A stretch of 44,673 bases of DNA from Alphaproteobacteria bacterium MarineAlpha3_Bin7 (GCA_002937995.1 PTLG01000003.1:1-44673); one strand, 5' to 3'; shown: positions 1 through 8,196, counted from the stretch's first letter. The notes: a model not told the origin generated them from the sequence alone. Numbers and translations are program-made.

Positions 1-498
1 CAGTTTCCAGACAATTGGATTTATATCCACTCGCCAAATATCAAAATGGCACGACTTTCAAATTACCTAAATTTTTCAAAAGAAATGTCTGAAAATCCAG
101 AGATTTGCCCTTTGACTGCAGAGTACTTTACCTTTGCTGGCGACTCCGTATCGTCACTATCGGACAGTGAATTAATCGAACTAGCTATTACTGAACTCTC
201 AGATATGAACTTAGCGCTAAGAGAGCAATTTATTGATGGCTTTGTAGTTAGGAGCCAAAAAGCTTATCCTGTTATAGATAAAGCAAGTATTGACCAGGTA
301 AATGTGATTCGAAATTGGCTTCAGCAGTTTGAAAATCTGTTGCCAATCGGAAGATCTGGTATGTTTAAGTACAACAATCAAGACCACGCAATAGCAACAG
401 GTCTGTTGTCTTCTCGCACTTTTCTGGGCTCAGGTAACTTTGACCCTTGGAACGTAAATATTGATGCTGAGTATCAAGAATCTGGCCCGATTTTATAA
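1..498 (+). CDS. NAD(P)/FAD-dependent oxidoreductase, amine-oxidase/protoporphyrinogen-oxidase-like, C-terminal part
   Basis: The reading frame is open from the first base, so the 5' end lies outside the window; the internal ATG at 46 is not the real start. The 165 visible residues resemble the C-terminal third of flavin-dependent amine-oxidase/HemG-like proteins that are often found beside glycosyltransferases. I recognise the FPDNWIYIH start, the EYFTFAGD stretch, the VVRSQKAYPV segment, and near the end the LPIGRSGMFKYNNQDHA segment, which in this family lies close to the FAD. The substrate cannot be told from this fragment, and the family call is from remembered homologues. No co-directional partner follows closely. 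Confidence 0.6.
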   Translation, partial: QFPDNWIYIHSPNIKMARLSNYLNFSKEMSENPEICPLTAEYFTFAGDSVSSLSDSELIELAITELSDMNLALREQFIDGFVVRSQKAYPVIDKASIDQVNVIRNWLQQFENLLPIGRSGMFKYNNQDHAIATGLLSSRTFLGSGNFDPWNVNIDAEYQESGPIL

Positions 499-660
499 CT
501 AAAGAAAGTTGTGGGGCTTACCTTGGACCCCACTCGGATGTATTTTGGCATCACCCATTAGAAGACCTAATAAATATTAACTAATATCAAACACAAATAC
601 GCGACTTTCCGTTCTCTCATCTAGACTGTGAAAACATACTTATATGTTCACCATATTAAT

Positions 661-679
661 GCGAATGATTATTATTATC
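661..679. promoter_or_regulatory. Fur-box-like sequence
   Basis: The 19 bases beginning GCGAATGATTATT match 15 of 19 positions of the classical Fur consensus as I remember it. The site is about 200 bp upstream of dctP. AT-rich DNA gives such matches by chance, so this is a candidate only. Confidence 0.3.
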
Positions 680-802
680 AATTACATTCAAATTTGTCAA
701 TAGTTATACTAATAGCAGGTCAAAAGGGCATAACTTTTATTTTTTTCAAAAATTTTGTTTTACGATACAGCTTGTTGTGATAGACGATTGCCCATTAGTA
801 AG

Positions 803-829
803 ATAGTTTATTGACTGAATATAAACTAT
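803..829. promoter_or_regulatory. Inverted repeat upstream of dctP, possible operator
   Basis: Arms ATAGTTTAT (803-811) and ATAAACTAT (821-829) are perfect reverse complements separated by 9 bp, which gives an 18-bp centre-to-centre spacing suited to a dimeric repressor. The repeat ends 53 bp before the dctP start. The half-site ATAGTTT also occurs in the palindrome upstream of hmgA (18106-18127), but with different spacing. Confidence 0.4.
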
Positions 830-881
830 TGTTGTGAACCGCAGATACTAGTTCGCGATTTGAATTAACAGGGAGTTAAAA

Positions 882-1865
882 ATGAAGTTCAAGAAATTAA
901 TCGTATCTCTTGGTGTAGTGTCAGCTTTCTTCTTAAGCACCGCCTCTACGCCGGTATTATCTAGCGAAGTGACTATAAAAGGTGCTAGTTGTTTTCCCAT
1001 AGGAAGTCCTCCTGGCCGCCCATTTGAGGGCGTTGTAAAGGAAATCAATTCTCGAGGTAAGGGAGTTATTCAGGTCAAACTAATGGGGGGAGCACCTGCA
1101 ATTGGCAGTCCTTTCACACTTACTCAGAAGATGTCGAGAGGGGCATACGACATTGTCGGATGTACAGAAGCATACTATGGGAACGTTATTCCTGAAGCTC
1201 CAGTAGTAAGGCTTACCAGTAAACCTGCCGCAGAATTAAGGAAAAATGGTGCTATCGCATATTTTGCTAAGCTTCTAGCGGCAAAGAACATACACTATGT
1301 TGGCCGTCACAATGACTTCGGTCCATTTCACTTGTGGCTCAGCAAGAAAATTGATAAACCAGATCTTACTGGCCTAAACCTCAGAGTAGCTCCAGTTTAT
1401 ACGGCATTTTTCAAAAAACTGGGAGCAACAGTGCAAACGGCACCTATGCCTAAAATATACACTTTGATGGAAAACAATACAGTTCAGGGCTTTGGTTGGC
1501 CAGCTGGTGCTTTTGCTCCACCATGGGTAAAAGTTACAAAATACAAAGTTAACCCAGGTTTCTATACCGCACCATTACAAACACTAGTAAATCTAAAATC
1601 ATGGGAAGCACTTAACAGCAAACAACAGGCAATAATCACCAAGGTAGTCATGGAAAAGGAGGCAGCAACTGAACCAGGAAATGCTTCCTTAGCTGCCCAT
1701 CTTAAGAAAAATGAGGCGATGTTTGCCAAGGGTGGTATGAAAACTATTGAGTTTACTGGAGCTGATAGAGAATATTGGTCAAAAACGGCCATGGACGAAG
1801 CTTGGAGAGAGGTTAAGGAAAGATCTCCAAAGCATGGGCCGGCTCTAGAAAAACTTTTTAGATAA
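882..1865 (+). CDS. dctP: TRAP transporter periplasmic solute-binding protein, DctP family
   Basis: This is the periplasmic binding protein of a tripartite ATP-independent transporter. It captures an organic acid or similar anion and delivers it to the DctQM permease. The 327-residue length is normal. The N-terminus has MKFKK followed by a hydrophobic stretch to about residue 25 and a cleavage region near VLSSEV, a good Sec signal peptide. The typical central segment DLTGLNLRVAP carries the Arg that in this family salt-bridges a substrate carboxylate, and the GFGWPAG stretch sits where the family usually has QE-x-P. That variation points to an unusual ligand. The start is supported by GGGAG 6 bp upstream of the ATG. 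dctQ and dctM follow, separated by a strong hairpin. Confidence 0.88.
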   Translation: MKFKKLIVSLGVVSAFFLSTASTPVLSSEVTIKGASCFPIGSPPGRPFEGVVKEINSRGKGVIQVKLMGGAPAIGSPFTLTQKMSRGAYDIVGCTEAYYGNVIPEAPVVRLTSKPAAELRKNGAIAYFAKLLAAKNIHYVGRHNDFGPFHLWLSKKIDKPDLTGLNLRVAPVYTAFFKKLGATVQTAPMPKIYTLMENNTVQGFGWPAGAFAPPWVKVTKYKVNPGFYTAPLQTLVNLKSWEALNSKQQAIITKVVMEKEAATEPGNASLAAHLKKNEAMFAKGGMKTIEFTGADREYWSKTAMDEAWREVKERSPKHGPALEKLFR

Positions 1866-1888
1866 GAAAAATAGATTTTATTATTAAT

Positions 1889-1916
1889 GGACAGTGTGGG
1901 TTTTGCCACACTGTCC
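1889..1916 (+). terminator. Perfect hairpin between dctP and dctQ
   Basis: Stem GGACAGTGTGG (1889-1899) pairs without mismatch with CCACACTGTCC (1906-1916) around a GTTTTG loop. A T-rich stretch follows within 15-25 bp rather than immediately. Position 24 bp after the dctP stop is typical of attenuators or 3'-end stabilisers that let a binding-protein gene be expressed above its permease genes. Because dctQ and dctM have no other obvious promoter, partial read-through is expected. Confidence 0.75.
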
Positions 1917-1954
1917 GTTGATATTGATTATTTTTCTCTTTAGCTTTGAAAAAA

Positions 1955-2482
1955 ATGAACACTTTTCTCGATAAGTTGGAGCGTGCATCTATTAATTTAG
2001 CACAATTTTTTGCTGCCCTCGTAGCTATATCCATTGGTTTAGCAGCCATACTGATACCTCTAAACCTCTTAATAATTAAACTCAATATAGGCAGTATGTG
2101 GTGGCTTAATGGTTCCATAGAGTATGCTTTATATTTTGGAGTATTTGGAGGCGCAACCTGGGTTCTCCAACAGGGTGCTCATGTTCGCGTGGATGTAGTT
2201 ACTGCCTCCCTATCTGCAGAGGCAGGAAAACAACTCGATTTTTTCATAAATATTTTTGGTGCCGCTTTATGTGTTTTCCTATGTATTTATGGAGCTCGCG
2301 CTGGAGTAATGGAATTTATTGATGGCACAATACCCGATAAGGATTTAAGAGTTCCGAACTGGATAGTGGTCTCCTTCTTTTCGTTTTCTTTCGCTATGCT
2401 AGCAATAGAATTTTTGTTTCGAATGCGAACTAACAGAGTTCTAGGTACTAAAAGTGATAAAAGTTCCGAGGTAGGGTTTTAA
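1955..2482 (+). CDS. dctQ: TRAP transporter small permease, DctQ family
   Basis: The small membrane subunit couples to DctM in the TRAP permease. The protein of about 175 residues has four hydrophobic segments, roughly residues 12-45, 52-75, 92-112 and 130-155. The conserved pattern includes GGATWVLQQGAHVRVD, typical of DctQ between helices 2 and 3. A TTG at 1946 would add three residues. I prefer the ATG at 1955, but neither has a clear ribosome binding site, consistent with expression depending on transcription passing the upstream hairpin. It ends 2 bp before dctM, so the two are co-translated. Confidence 0.85.
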   Translation: MNTFLDKLERASINLAQFFAALVAISIGLAAILIPLNLLIIKLNIGSMWWLNGSIEYALYFGVFGGATWVLQQGAHVRVDVVTASLSAEAGKQLDFFINIFGAALCVFLCIYGARAGVMEFIDGTIPDKDLRVPNWIVVSFFSFSFAMLAIEFLFRMRTNRVLGTKSDKSSEVGF

Positions 2483-2484
2483 TC

Positions 2485-3930
2485 ATGGAATGGTACTTGG
2501 CTCTATTATTAATGCTTGGGACAGTTTGTGTGGCAATGTTTCTGGGTTTGCCCGTTGCCTTGGCTTTTTTTGCTGCAAATGTCTTGGGAACTTTTTTATT
2601 TATTAATGGAGATATTGGATTGGTGTTTATGGCAATGGAGTTCAATAATGCTATAAACTTTGGACTTGCACCTATAGCTCTGTTCTTGCTAATGGGAGAA
2701 ATTTTACTTCATACTGGTGTTGCATTTAAGGCAATAGGAGCCATCGACAGAATCATTTCACGCGTCCCTGGACGCCTTTCTATAGTATCAATTGTCGGGG
2801 GAACTGTATTTTCCTCACTGTCTGGCTCCACCATAGCAAATACAGCTATCCTTGGTTCGGTTTTACTCCCCGATATGATAAAAAGAGGTTACAAACCTAC
2901 TATTGCGATGGGACCAATAATGGCTGTAGGTGGTATAGCCATGCTTATACCACCTTCCGCGCTAGCCGTACTTTTAGCCAGTATAGCAGAACAGTCAGTT
3001 GCCCAGTTACTGATAGCTGGCATTATACCTGGCATCCTTATGGCACTTCTATTTTTTGCATACGTTATAGGTAGATGTGTGATTGATCCGACTTTAGCCC
3101 CCAGCTATACACCCGATGAAAGCTATCTGAATGAACCTATTACTCTAACCATGAACTTTGGAAATAAGGGTATTTTTAATATAACATATAATGGAACCGC
3201 CAAACGAACCATTAACCGCTTATTGCCCTTCTTAATTTATATATTGCCACTTTCAATTATTTTTATTGTTGTTGTAGGGTCTATATTTTTCAAGATAGCA
3301 GCACCGACGGAAGCTGCTGCTCTTGGCTGTATTTCGGCACTAGGCGCTTGCTATTTCTTCAAACTTTTTAATAAAACCGTTAAGATTACCGGCATTGAAG
3401 GGGCTGACTTCTCCTTTAAAGAAATATGGAAAGCTTTAATAGAGACGTCAAAAATCAATGTGATGATCCTATTTATTATTGCTGGCTCTCTCGTTTTTAG
3501 CCAGGCTTTATCAAACTCTGGAGCTACCGACGGATTACTTCAAGCTGTGTCCGACATGAACTTAAATAAGTTAACAATTGTAATCATAATGGTTTTGGTA
3601 CTTTTATTTTTAGGGGCATTCATGGATCAAGTAAGTATGCTTTTACTTACACTACCTTTTTTCCTAATGGGAACTAACTCCTTCCAGGTAGCCTTTGATA
3701 TTGATGTGATATGGCTAATGGTACTAATGCTGATTACAATGGAAATAAGCCTATTAACGCCTCCTTTTGGACTGCTCTTATATGTGATGAAGGGTATAGC
3801 ACCTTTTAATGTAACCATAGGCCAAGTTGTTATTTCAGCAATGCCTTTTATTGCGATTGAAGTTGTGGTCTTAGGGTTATTAATTGCTGTGCCAGAGGTA
3901 GCTATATGGTTACCTTCTATGATCGAATAG
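2485..3930 (+). CDS. dctM: TRAP transporter large permease, DctM family
   Basis: This is the main transport subunit, carrying substrate with Na+ symport in known TRAP systems. At 481 residues it is longer than the usual 425-440. The N-terminal part has the family signatures GLPVALAFF and FSSLSGSTIANTAILGS, and IPPSALAVLLASIAEQS near residue 160. A polar insertion of about 40 residues (near 205-245, around DESYLNEP) before the next hydrophobic segment explains the extra length. AAPTEAAALG near residue 270 is the second family signature. The gene follows dctQ by 2 bp and ends the operon. The next gene is on the other strand. Confidence 0.88.
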   Translation: MEWYLALLLMLGTVCVAMFLGLPVALAFFAANVLGTFLFINGDIGLVFMAMEFNNAINFGLAPIALFLLMGEILLHTGVAFKAIGAIDRIISRVPGRLSIVSIVGGTVFSSLSGSTIANTAILGSVLLPDMIKRGYKPTIAMGPIMAVGGIAMLIPPSALAVLLASIAEQSVAQLLIAGIIPGILMALLFFAYVIGRCVIDPTLAPSYTPDESYLNEPITLTMNFGNKGIFNITYNGTAKRTINRLLPFLIYILPLSIIFIVVVGSIFFKIAAPTEAAALGCISALGACYFFKLFNKTVKITGIEGADFSFKEIWKALIETSKINVMILFIIAGSLVFSQALSNSGATDGLLQAVSDMNLNKLTIVIIMVLVLLFLGAFMDQVSMLLLTLPFFLMGTNSFQVAFDIDVIWLMVLMLITMEISLLTPPFGLLLYVMKGIAPFNVTIGQVVISAMPFIAIEVVVLGLLIAVPEVAIWLPSMIE

Positions 3931-3975
3931 AAAATTTATACTCGCAAAAATTACTGAGAAGTTCTGCCGAAAATC

Positions 3976-5016
3976 CTAGTCCCTTTTTACTAGTGCCTTT
4001 TCACCAGTTTGAAGAGATATACCTATTGCATCAACAACCTCAATATTATGAATCATCTCTTCCGGAGAAATAATAAATTCCCCCTTCCCATTAATACTAT
4101 CTGCAAACGAAATAAAATTGTGTGACACCGAGTCGATGACTTCAAATTCATGTTCATCTTTATTCCCTTCAGAAAAAACAACTAAGTCTACTAGGGAGCA
4201 CTCCCTGTACTCAGCAAACGTATCTGGTCCACTTGACTCCACCCAAACTTCAGTTCCAAATATCTTTAAACTTGAATGAAGAGGCGTTGACACTGAATTC
4301 CCAATAAAGCCTGTGACCCCAGATTCAAACTTCAGGTTTATGGATAATGTGTCAATAAAAGTTGGATCAATTCCCTTAGAAGAACTAGCGGCGAAGACCC
4401 ACTCTATGTTACCAAACAAATGGATATACGCATCTATCCTATGAATTCCAAACTGAGAAATAGGGCCCATTGGAATTTCAGCTTCCTGCAGTCTCCAACC
4501 GCGAGCAATATTACTGTCTTTATTTGATATAAATTTTTTAAATAAATCAGCTGTAGAGCCGTGACTAAGGTTGGTCTCAGCATGTAAAATTGCGCCGAAT
4601 TTATTATCAGCAATCATTTGTCGGATGTATTTGATGACAGGATAGTGCCTCTGATCATGTCCCAAAGCTAACTTTATACCGGCCTTTTTTGCCGCACTCA
4701 CCGCAGTTCTTGCATCATCTGCAGTTAATGCAAAAGGTTTCTCCGTATACACATGTTTGCCAAATTTGGCCGCTTTAACTATTTGCTTTGTGTGCAAGGT
4801 ATGAGGCGTAGCTAGGGTAACGGCATCAATATTGGTATTTGAAAGCACACCATCTAATGACGAGTGAAGCTCCAAGCCTAACTCGTCCGCTATGGGTTGA
4901 GCTCTTTCAGTATCTGGATCAACAGCGGCTACCACTTCGAAACAACCGCTATCTCGGGCAGATCTAACATGCCTCTGCCCCCATATACCCAAACCTGCAA
5001 CCACTAATTTTAACAT
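3976..5016 (-). CDS. Gfo/Idh/MocA-family NAD(P)-dependent oxidoreductase
   Basis: Sugar or polyol dehydrogenase type, 346 residues. The N-terminal Rossmann fold has GLGIWGQRHVRSA at residues 8-20. The family's EKP motif, which contains the catalytic Lys, appears in YTEKPFALT near residue 93. The C-terminal half is the alpha/beta substrate domain, with GPISQFGIHRIDAY carrying the usual Asp/His region. ATG start with AGGAT 5 bp upstream. Divergent from the class II aldolase across an 80-100 bp region with a long inverted repeat, so both are probably controlled together. This suggests use of a sugar acid or polyol possibly imported by the neighbouring TRAP system. Substrate unknown. Confidence 0.8.
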   Translation of the reverse strand: MLKLVVAGLGIWGQRHVRSARDSGCFEVVAAVDPDTERAQPIADELGLELHSSLDGVLSNTNIDAVTLATPHTLHTKQIVKAAKFGKHVYTEKPFALTADDARTAVSAAKKAGIKLALGHDQRHYPVIKYIRQMIADNKFGAILHAETNLSHGSTADLFKKFISNKDSNIARGWRLQEAEIPMGPISQFGIHRIDAYIHLFGNIEWVFAASSSKGIDPTFIDTLSINLKFESGVTGFIGNSVSTPLHSSLKIFGTEVWVESSGPDTFAEYRECSLVDLVVFSEGNKDEHEFEVIDSVSHNFISFADSINGKGEFIISPEEMIHNIEVVDAIGISLQTGEKALVKRD

Positions 5017-5036
5017 GCAATATCCTAACTCATTAG

Positions 5037-5096
5037 TAAGTACAAATCATGTATAAAGTAAATTGACGAATAGTGTCTATAGTATCATTGTACTTA
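5037..5096. promoter_or_regulatory. Paired inverted half-sites in the divergent Gfo/Idh-aldolase control region
   Basis: TAAGTACAA (5037-5045) and TTGTACTTA (5088-5096) are perfect reverse complements with centres 51 bp apart, nearly five helical turns. Each contains a GTAC core, so each could bind a dimer and the pair could loop over both promoters. The left site is close to the oxidoreductase start and the right one to the aldolase start. No regulator gene is adjacent. Confidence 0.4.
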
Positions 5097-5112
5097 ATTG
5101 GGAGTAATGGTA

Positions 5113-5889
5113 ATGAGCCAAACTGACATTGATAGTATTCGTGACGTTGATTGCTTGAAAAATTCTGTGTCACCAGGAGAGTGGAGTTCAAGAGTCGACC
5201 TTGCTGCCTGCTATCATATGATTAGGAGGAACGGCTGGAATATGGGAATTTTTAACCATTGTTCCATTAGAGTTCCAAATGAACCCGACTATTTTTTGAT
5301 CAAAGCACATGCCCTACTATGGGATGAAGTGACAGCATCTAACCTCATCAAGGTAAATATGCTTGAAGAGTTAGATGAAAATTCGTCTGTCAATCGACCT
5401 GGTTTTGTCCTTCACTCTGCGATACTTCGGGAAAGAAAAGATGTTAATGCAATAGTTCATATACACGAAGAATCTTCCGTTGCCGTCTCAAGTATGGAGG
5501 AAGGTATTATGCCACTTACCCAGGACGCTATTTTTCTATATGGGCAAGTTGGATACCACGAATACTCTGGAATTACGGAAAATGCTGAAGAGCGGGATGC
5601 AATAATAAAAAATCTTGGTACCAACTCCACGATGTTAATGAGAAACCACGGTTCTGTTACGGTTGGCACTAATATGAGTGAAGCCTTTTCTTGGACAGCA
5701 AGGCTAGTAAAGGCCTGCCACATCCAACTTCAACTGCTAGCAACAGGAAAGAAATTGGTAGTGCCATCTGAGGATATGTGTCGCTATGTAGCCGAACAAT
5801 ACAACCAACACACAAAGGGAAGAGCCCTGGATGATTGGCCAGCCGCACTTCGCGAATTAGAAAAACAAGACCCCACTTACAGAAATTAA
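5113..5889 (+). CDS. Class II aldolase/adducin family protein
   Basis: Zinc-dependent class II aldolase fold (fuculose-1-phosphate aldolase/ribulose-5-phosphate epimerase-like), 258 residues from the chosen start. The metal-site motif is AIVHIHEESSVAV, where the family has VxHxHxxxA, and the second site is RNHGSVTVG. Early residues include CYHMIRRNGWNMGIFNHCSIR, equivalent to the family's G...NIS...R segment. I chose ATG 5113 because GGAG lies 8 bp upstream; TTG 5098 and ATG 5107 overlap that site. The next gene begins 6 bp after the stop in the same frame. Many close relatives are annotated only as class II aldolase, so the substrate is unknown. Confidence 0.8.
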   Translation: MSQTDIDSIRDVDCLKNSVSPGEWSSRVDLAACYHMIRRNGWNMGIFNHCSIRVPNEPDYFLIKAHALLWDEVTASNLIKVNMLEELDENSSVNRPGFVLHSAILRERKDVNAIVHIHEESSVAVSSMEEGIMPLTQDAIFLYGQVGYHEYSGITENAEERDAIIKNLGTNSTMLMRNHGSVTVGTNMSEAFSWTARLVKACHIQLQLLATGKKLVVPSEDMCRYVAEQYNQHTKGRALDDWPAALRELEKQDPTYRN

Positions 5890-5895
5890 CTAGAC

Positions 5896-6816
5896 GTGGA
5901 AAAACGTATAAAAATAGCTGGGTATCAGCCTGAAGGATCCATATTAAGCCAGAGCCTAAATATTTTTGGCAAGTCACTAGCTAATGAAACCCCCAACATC
6001 AAAACGGAATTTACTTTTAATATTATGGACATAGGTAAAGCACCCGAAGAAATTATCAAATTAGTATCTGACGGTGTCTACGATGTTGGCTACATATCAA
6101 GTAGCTATTTTGCAAAAAAAATACCGGAACTCTATATCTTTGATATACCTTTTTTGATTAAAAATAGACAACAAGCGTACAATCTGATTGAAAGCCCTTA
6201 CCAAGAACAAATATCAGCCGAAGTTTCAGAAAAGTACAATTTAACGCTTCTTTCCATTTGGGACTATGGGTTTCGCCATTTTTCCAACCACGAATACCCA
6301 ATAAAAACTTTGGCAGATTGTAAAGGATTACTATTTAGAACTCTTCTTAATGATTTGCATCTAAAAATGTTTGCATCGTTAGGTTTCAAAGCAGAAATGC
6401 TACAGGTAAGTGAGTATCTAAGCAGAATAAAAAGTGGGGAAAAAATTGCACAGGAAAATGCTCTCACTAATTTTTATAATTTTCAACTCCATCATTACCA
6501 TCGCTACTTATCTATAACTAATCACCTCCTTGGGGTGGCACTTCTTATATGTAACAAAAATACATTTTCCACACTAACCACTGAACAAAAGAAGCAGTTT
6601 TTTAGTGTGGCCGCCTCGTCTGCTATAACGCAACGAGAATTGGCTATAGCTGAAGAAAAAGTGGTACTGGAAAAATTAAAAAATAATGGTGTGTTAGTTT
6701 ATAATTTATCCGATAATGAGAAAGCTGCCTTTAAAAAAGCGCTTTCTAAAACGGCGTTACCTTTTCGAGACAAAATTGGTACCAAAGCTCTAGAACATCT
6801 CGAAATAACTAACTAG
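5896..6816 (+). CDS. DctP-like solute-binding protein lacking a signal peptide
   Basis: The 306 residues follow the TRAP DctP fold. The segment FRHFSNHEYPIKTLADCKGL, then LLFRTL with the ligand-binding Arg, and QENALTN, the hinge motif usually written QENP, are in the expected order. The N-terminus MEKRIKIAGYQ goes straight into the first beta strand, with no hydrophobic signal. An upstream signal is impossible in this frame because the aldolase TAA lies 6 bp before the GTG start, in the same frame. The protein should therefore stay in the cytoplasm, perhaps as a sensor or as a decayed binding protein. No stop codon interrupts it. Start codon GTG with no strong ribosome binding site suggests translational coupling. 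Confidence 0.7.
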   Translation: MEKRIKIAGYQPEGSILSQSLNIFGKSLANETPNIKTEFTFNIMDIGKAPEEIIKLVSDGVYDVGYISSSYFAKKIPELYIFDIPFLIKNRQQAYNLIESPYQEQISAEVSEKYNLTLLSIWDYGFRHFSNHEYPIKTLADCKGLLFRTLLNDLHLKMFASLGFKAEMLQVSEYLSRIKSGEKIAQENALTNFYNFQLHHYHRYLSITNHLLGVALLICNKNTFSTLTTEQKKQFFSVAASSAITQRELAIAEEKVVLEKLKNNGVLVYNLSDNEKAAFKKALSKTALPFRDKIGTKALEHLEITN

Positions 6817-6826
6817 TTTTTTCATA

Positions 6827-7324
6827 TTAAGATAATTTATCAGGATTCAAGGCTACCATATTAACCCCGTCTATGGTCATAACCAAAATTCCATTTTGAT
6901 TTTTTACTTCCAAAAATGTCTTTACTACTCCGCGATCCGGCTTTGACCGTGATCGCAAAGTTTGCTTAACGGTAGCGGTTACCTTTAATTTATCTCCACC
7001 TCTTACTGGATGGAGCCACTTTAACCCATCTAAACCTGGAGAAGCCATGCTGGATACATCTGATAAATAGTGACAAACAAAAAGTTTCATAGCTAAGCTA
7101 GTAGTGAACCAACCACTTGCTATAATTCCCTTAAAAGGTCCCGCCAAGGCTTCTTTTTCATCAATATGCATAGCCTGAGGGTCAAATCTGCGAGAAAACT
7201 CAACCATTTCATCATAATCAACTGTAACCTCCCCCAACTCATATGACTTACCTTCTATATAATCTTCAAAGTAACGTTCTTTATCTAACGCAGTAAATGC
7301 CTTCTCCCCCTCTTCATTATTCAT
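6827..7324 (-). CDS. MaoC-like hot-dog dehydratase
   Basis: A 165-residue single hot-dog domain of the enoyl-CoA hydratase 2/MaoC type. The catalytic Asp and His are in FDPQAMHIDEKEA near residues 50-60, followed by GIIASGWFTTSL, which forms the acyl-binding helix. Near the C-terminus GGDKLKVTATV is also typical. Likely reaction is reversible hydration of a 2-enoyl-CoA or removal of water from a 3-hydroxyacyl-CoA. AAGGG lies 8 bp before the ATG. It is followed upstream on the same strand by an SDR with a 32-bp gap, a pair that resembles beta-oxidation-like hydratase plus dehydrogenase. The two genes upstream on the same strand are an aminotransferase and a VOC protein. Confidence 0.8.
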   Translation of the reverse strand: MNNEEGEKAFTALDKERYFEDYIEGKSYELGEVTVDYDEMVEFSRRFDPQAMHIDEKEALAGPFKGIIASGWFTTSLAMKLFVCHYLSDVSSMASPGLDGLKWLHPVRGGDKLKVTATVKQTLRSRSKPDRGVVKTFLEVKNQNGILVMTIDGVNMVALNPDKLS

Positions 7325-7356
7325 AGCTCACACCCTTTAAGTCAGTTGTTTTCTCA

Positions 7357-8196
7357 TCATTTTAAAAAAAAGCCTAGAGGTCGGCCTATTCGTTTTGCCT
7401 CTTCCTCCGGTGGGTTGTTCTCATCCCAGTGAATAGCATCAAATCTCATACCAGTAATCTGTGAGGCCTGTTCAGACATTAACCAACACACCGGCGCCAC
7501 CATTTTATATGGCGCCACCATTCCCCCGACCTTCTTACCAGCCAATTCTCTATCCTCAGAGATTTCAAAACCCTCTGTGTCTGCAGCTCCTCCAGGATTT
7601 ACTATATTAACTGTAATACCTGTTCCCTCTAGATCCTTTACCCAAACCTCCGAAGCATTCTCAAGAGCTGCCTTGGAAGGACCATAAGGAGATGCACCAG
7701 GCTTAGTCATTGTCTCCAACCTGGTGGTCACATTTATCAATCTCCCAACTTTATTCTTTATTAAATGAGGAGTGATCAGGCGGGCCATTCTATCTGCCGC
7801 AATAAAATTGGTATCCAGCACATTTTGAACCACTTCATCACTCAGTTCATAAAACTTGTTTGAATAGTCTTTTTTATACCTATTAGGAGAACTATAGGTA
7901 AATGTTAGGGCTGCATTGTTTATCAATCCAAAAATATCACCAAAATGGAGAATTGTTTTCTCAACTACTTTTCTACAATCTTCTGGGTTCCTCAAATCAG
8001 CCAAAATTGAAAATAATTGCTTGCCGAGGTTCATTTCGTTAGATTGGGAGCTAACTCTATTAATATCTTCCTCTATATGGGCAGCAATACAAACGTTGGC
8101 ACCCTTTTTGGCAAGTCCGTACGCCATTTCTCTGCCGAGGCCCCGACCACCGCCAGTTACAATTATTGTCCTACCGGAAAGTTCTTGAGTATTCAT
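7357..8196 (-). CDS. Short-chain dehydrogenase/reductase
   Basis: Classical SDR, 279 residues. The nucleotide-binding motif is GGGRGLGRE near residues 16-24, NNAA follows at about residue 95, and the catalytic YxxxK is YGPSK near residue 170. Asp/His at the end of beta-2 does not give a clear NAD or NADP preference. A C-terminal tail of about 40 residues beyond the core includes HWDENNPPEEEAKRIG. ATG start. It lies between the aminotransferase and MaoC genes with gaps of about 30 bp, so the three are probably one transcript. Substrate unknown. Confidence 0.82.
   Translation of the reverse strand: MNTQELSGRTIIVTGGGRGLGREMAYGLAKKGANVCIAAHIEEDINRVSSQSNEMNLGKQLFSILADLRNPEDCRKVVEKTILHFGDIFGLINNAALTFTYSSPNRYKKDYSNKFYELSDEVVQNVLDTNFIAADRMARLITPHLIKNKVGRLINVTTRLETMTKPGASPYGPSKAALENASEVWVKDLEGTGITVNIVNPGGAADTEGFEISEDRELAGKKVGGMVAPYKMVAPVCWLMSEQASQITGMRFDAIHWDENNPPEEEAKRIGRPLGFFLK

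Larger units (their letters stand above)
499..881. other. AT-rich intergenic region upstream of dctP
   Basis: This 383-bp gap has no convincing ORF. It holds a weak GTGGGG...CCCCAC hairpin just after the oxidoreductase stop, a Fur-box-like sequence at 661-679 and a spaced inverted repeat at 803-829. The ribosome binding site of dctP (GGGAG at 871-875) closes the region. Two regulatory-looking elements in one gap suggest that dctP transcription is controlled here. Confidence 0.6.

Noticed and set aside
511..533. GTGGGG/CCCCAC hairpin after the first gene as a terminator
   Set aside because: Only six pairs around an 11-base loop, with no T-tract following; too weak to call.
1562..1909. Long antisense ORF over dctP
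   Set aside because: It mirrors the real gene in another frame, and has no family resemblance or ribosome binding site.
5063..5088. TTGACG with TATCAT as aldolase promoter
   Set aside because: The spacer is only 14 bp; not called.
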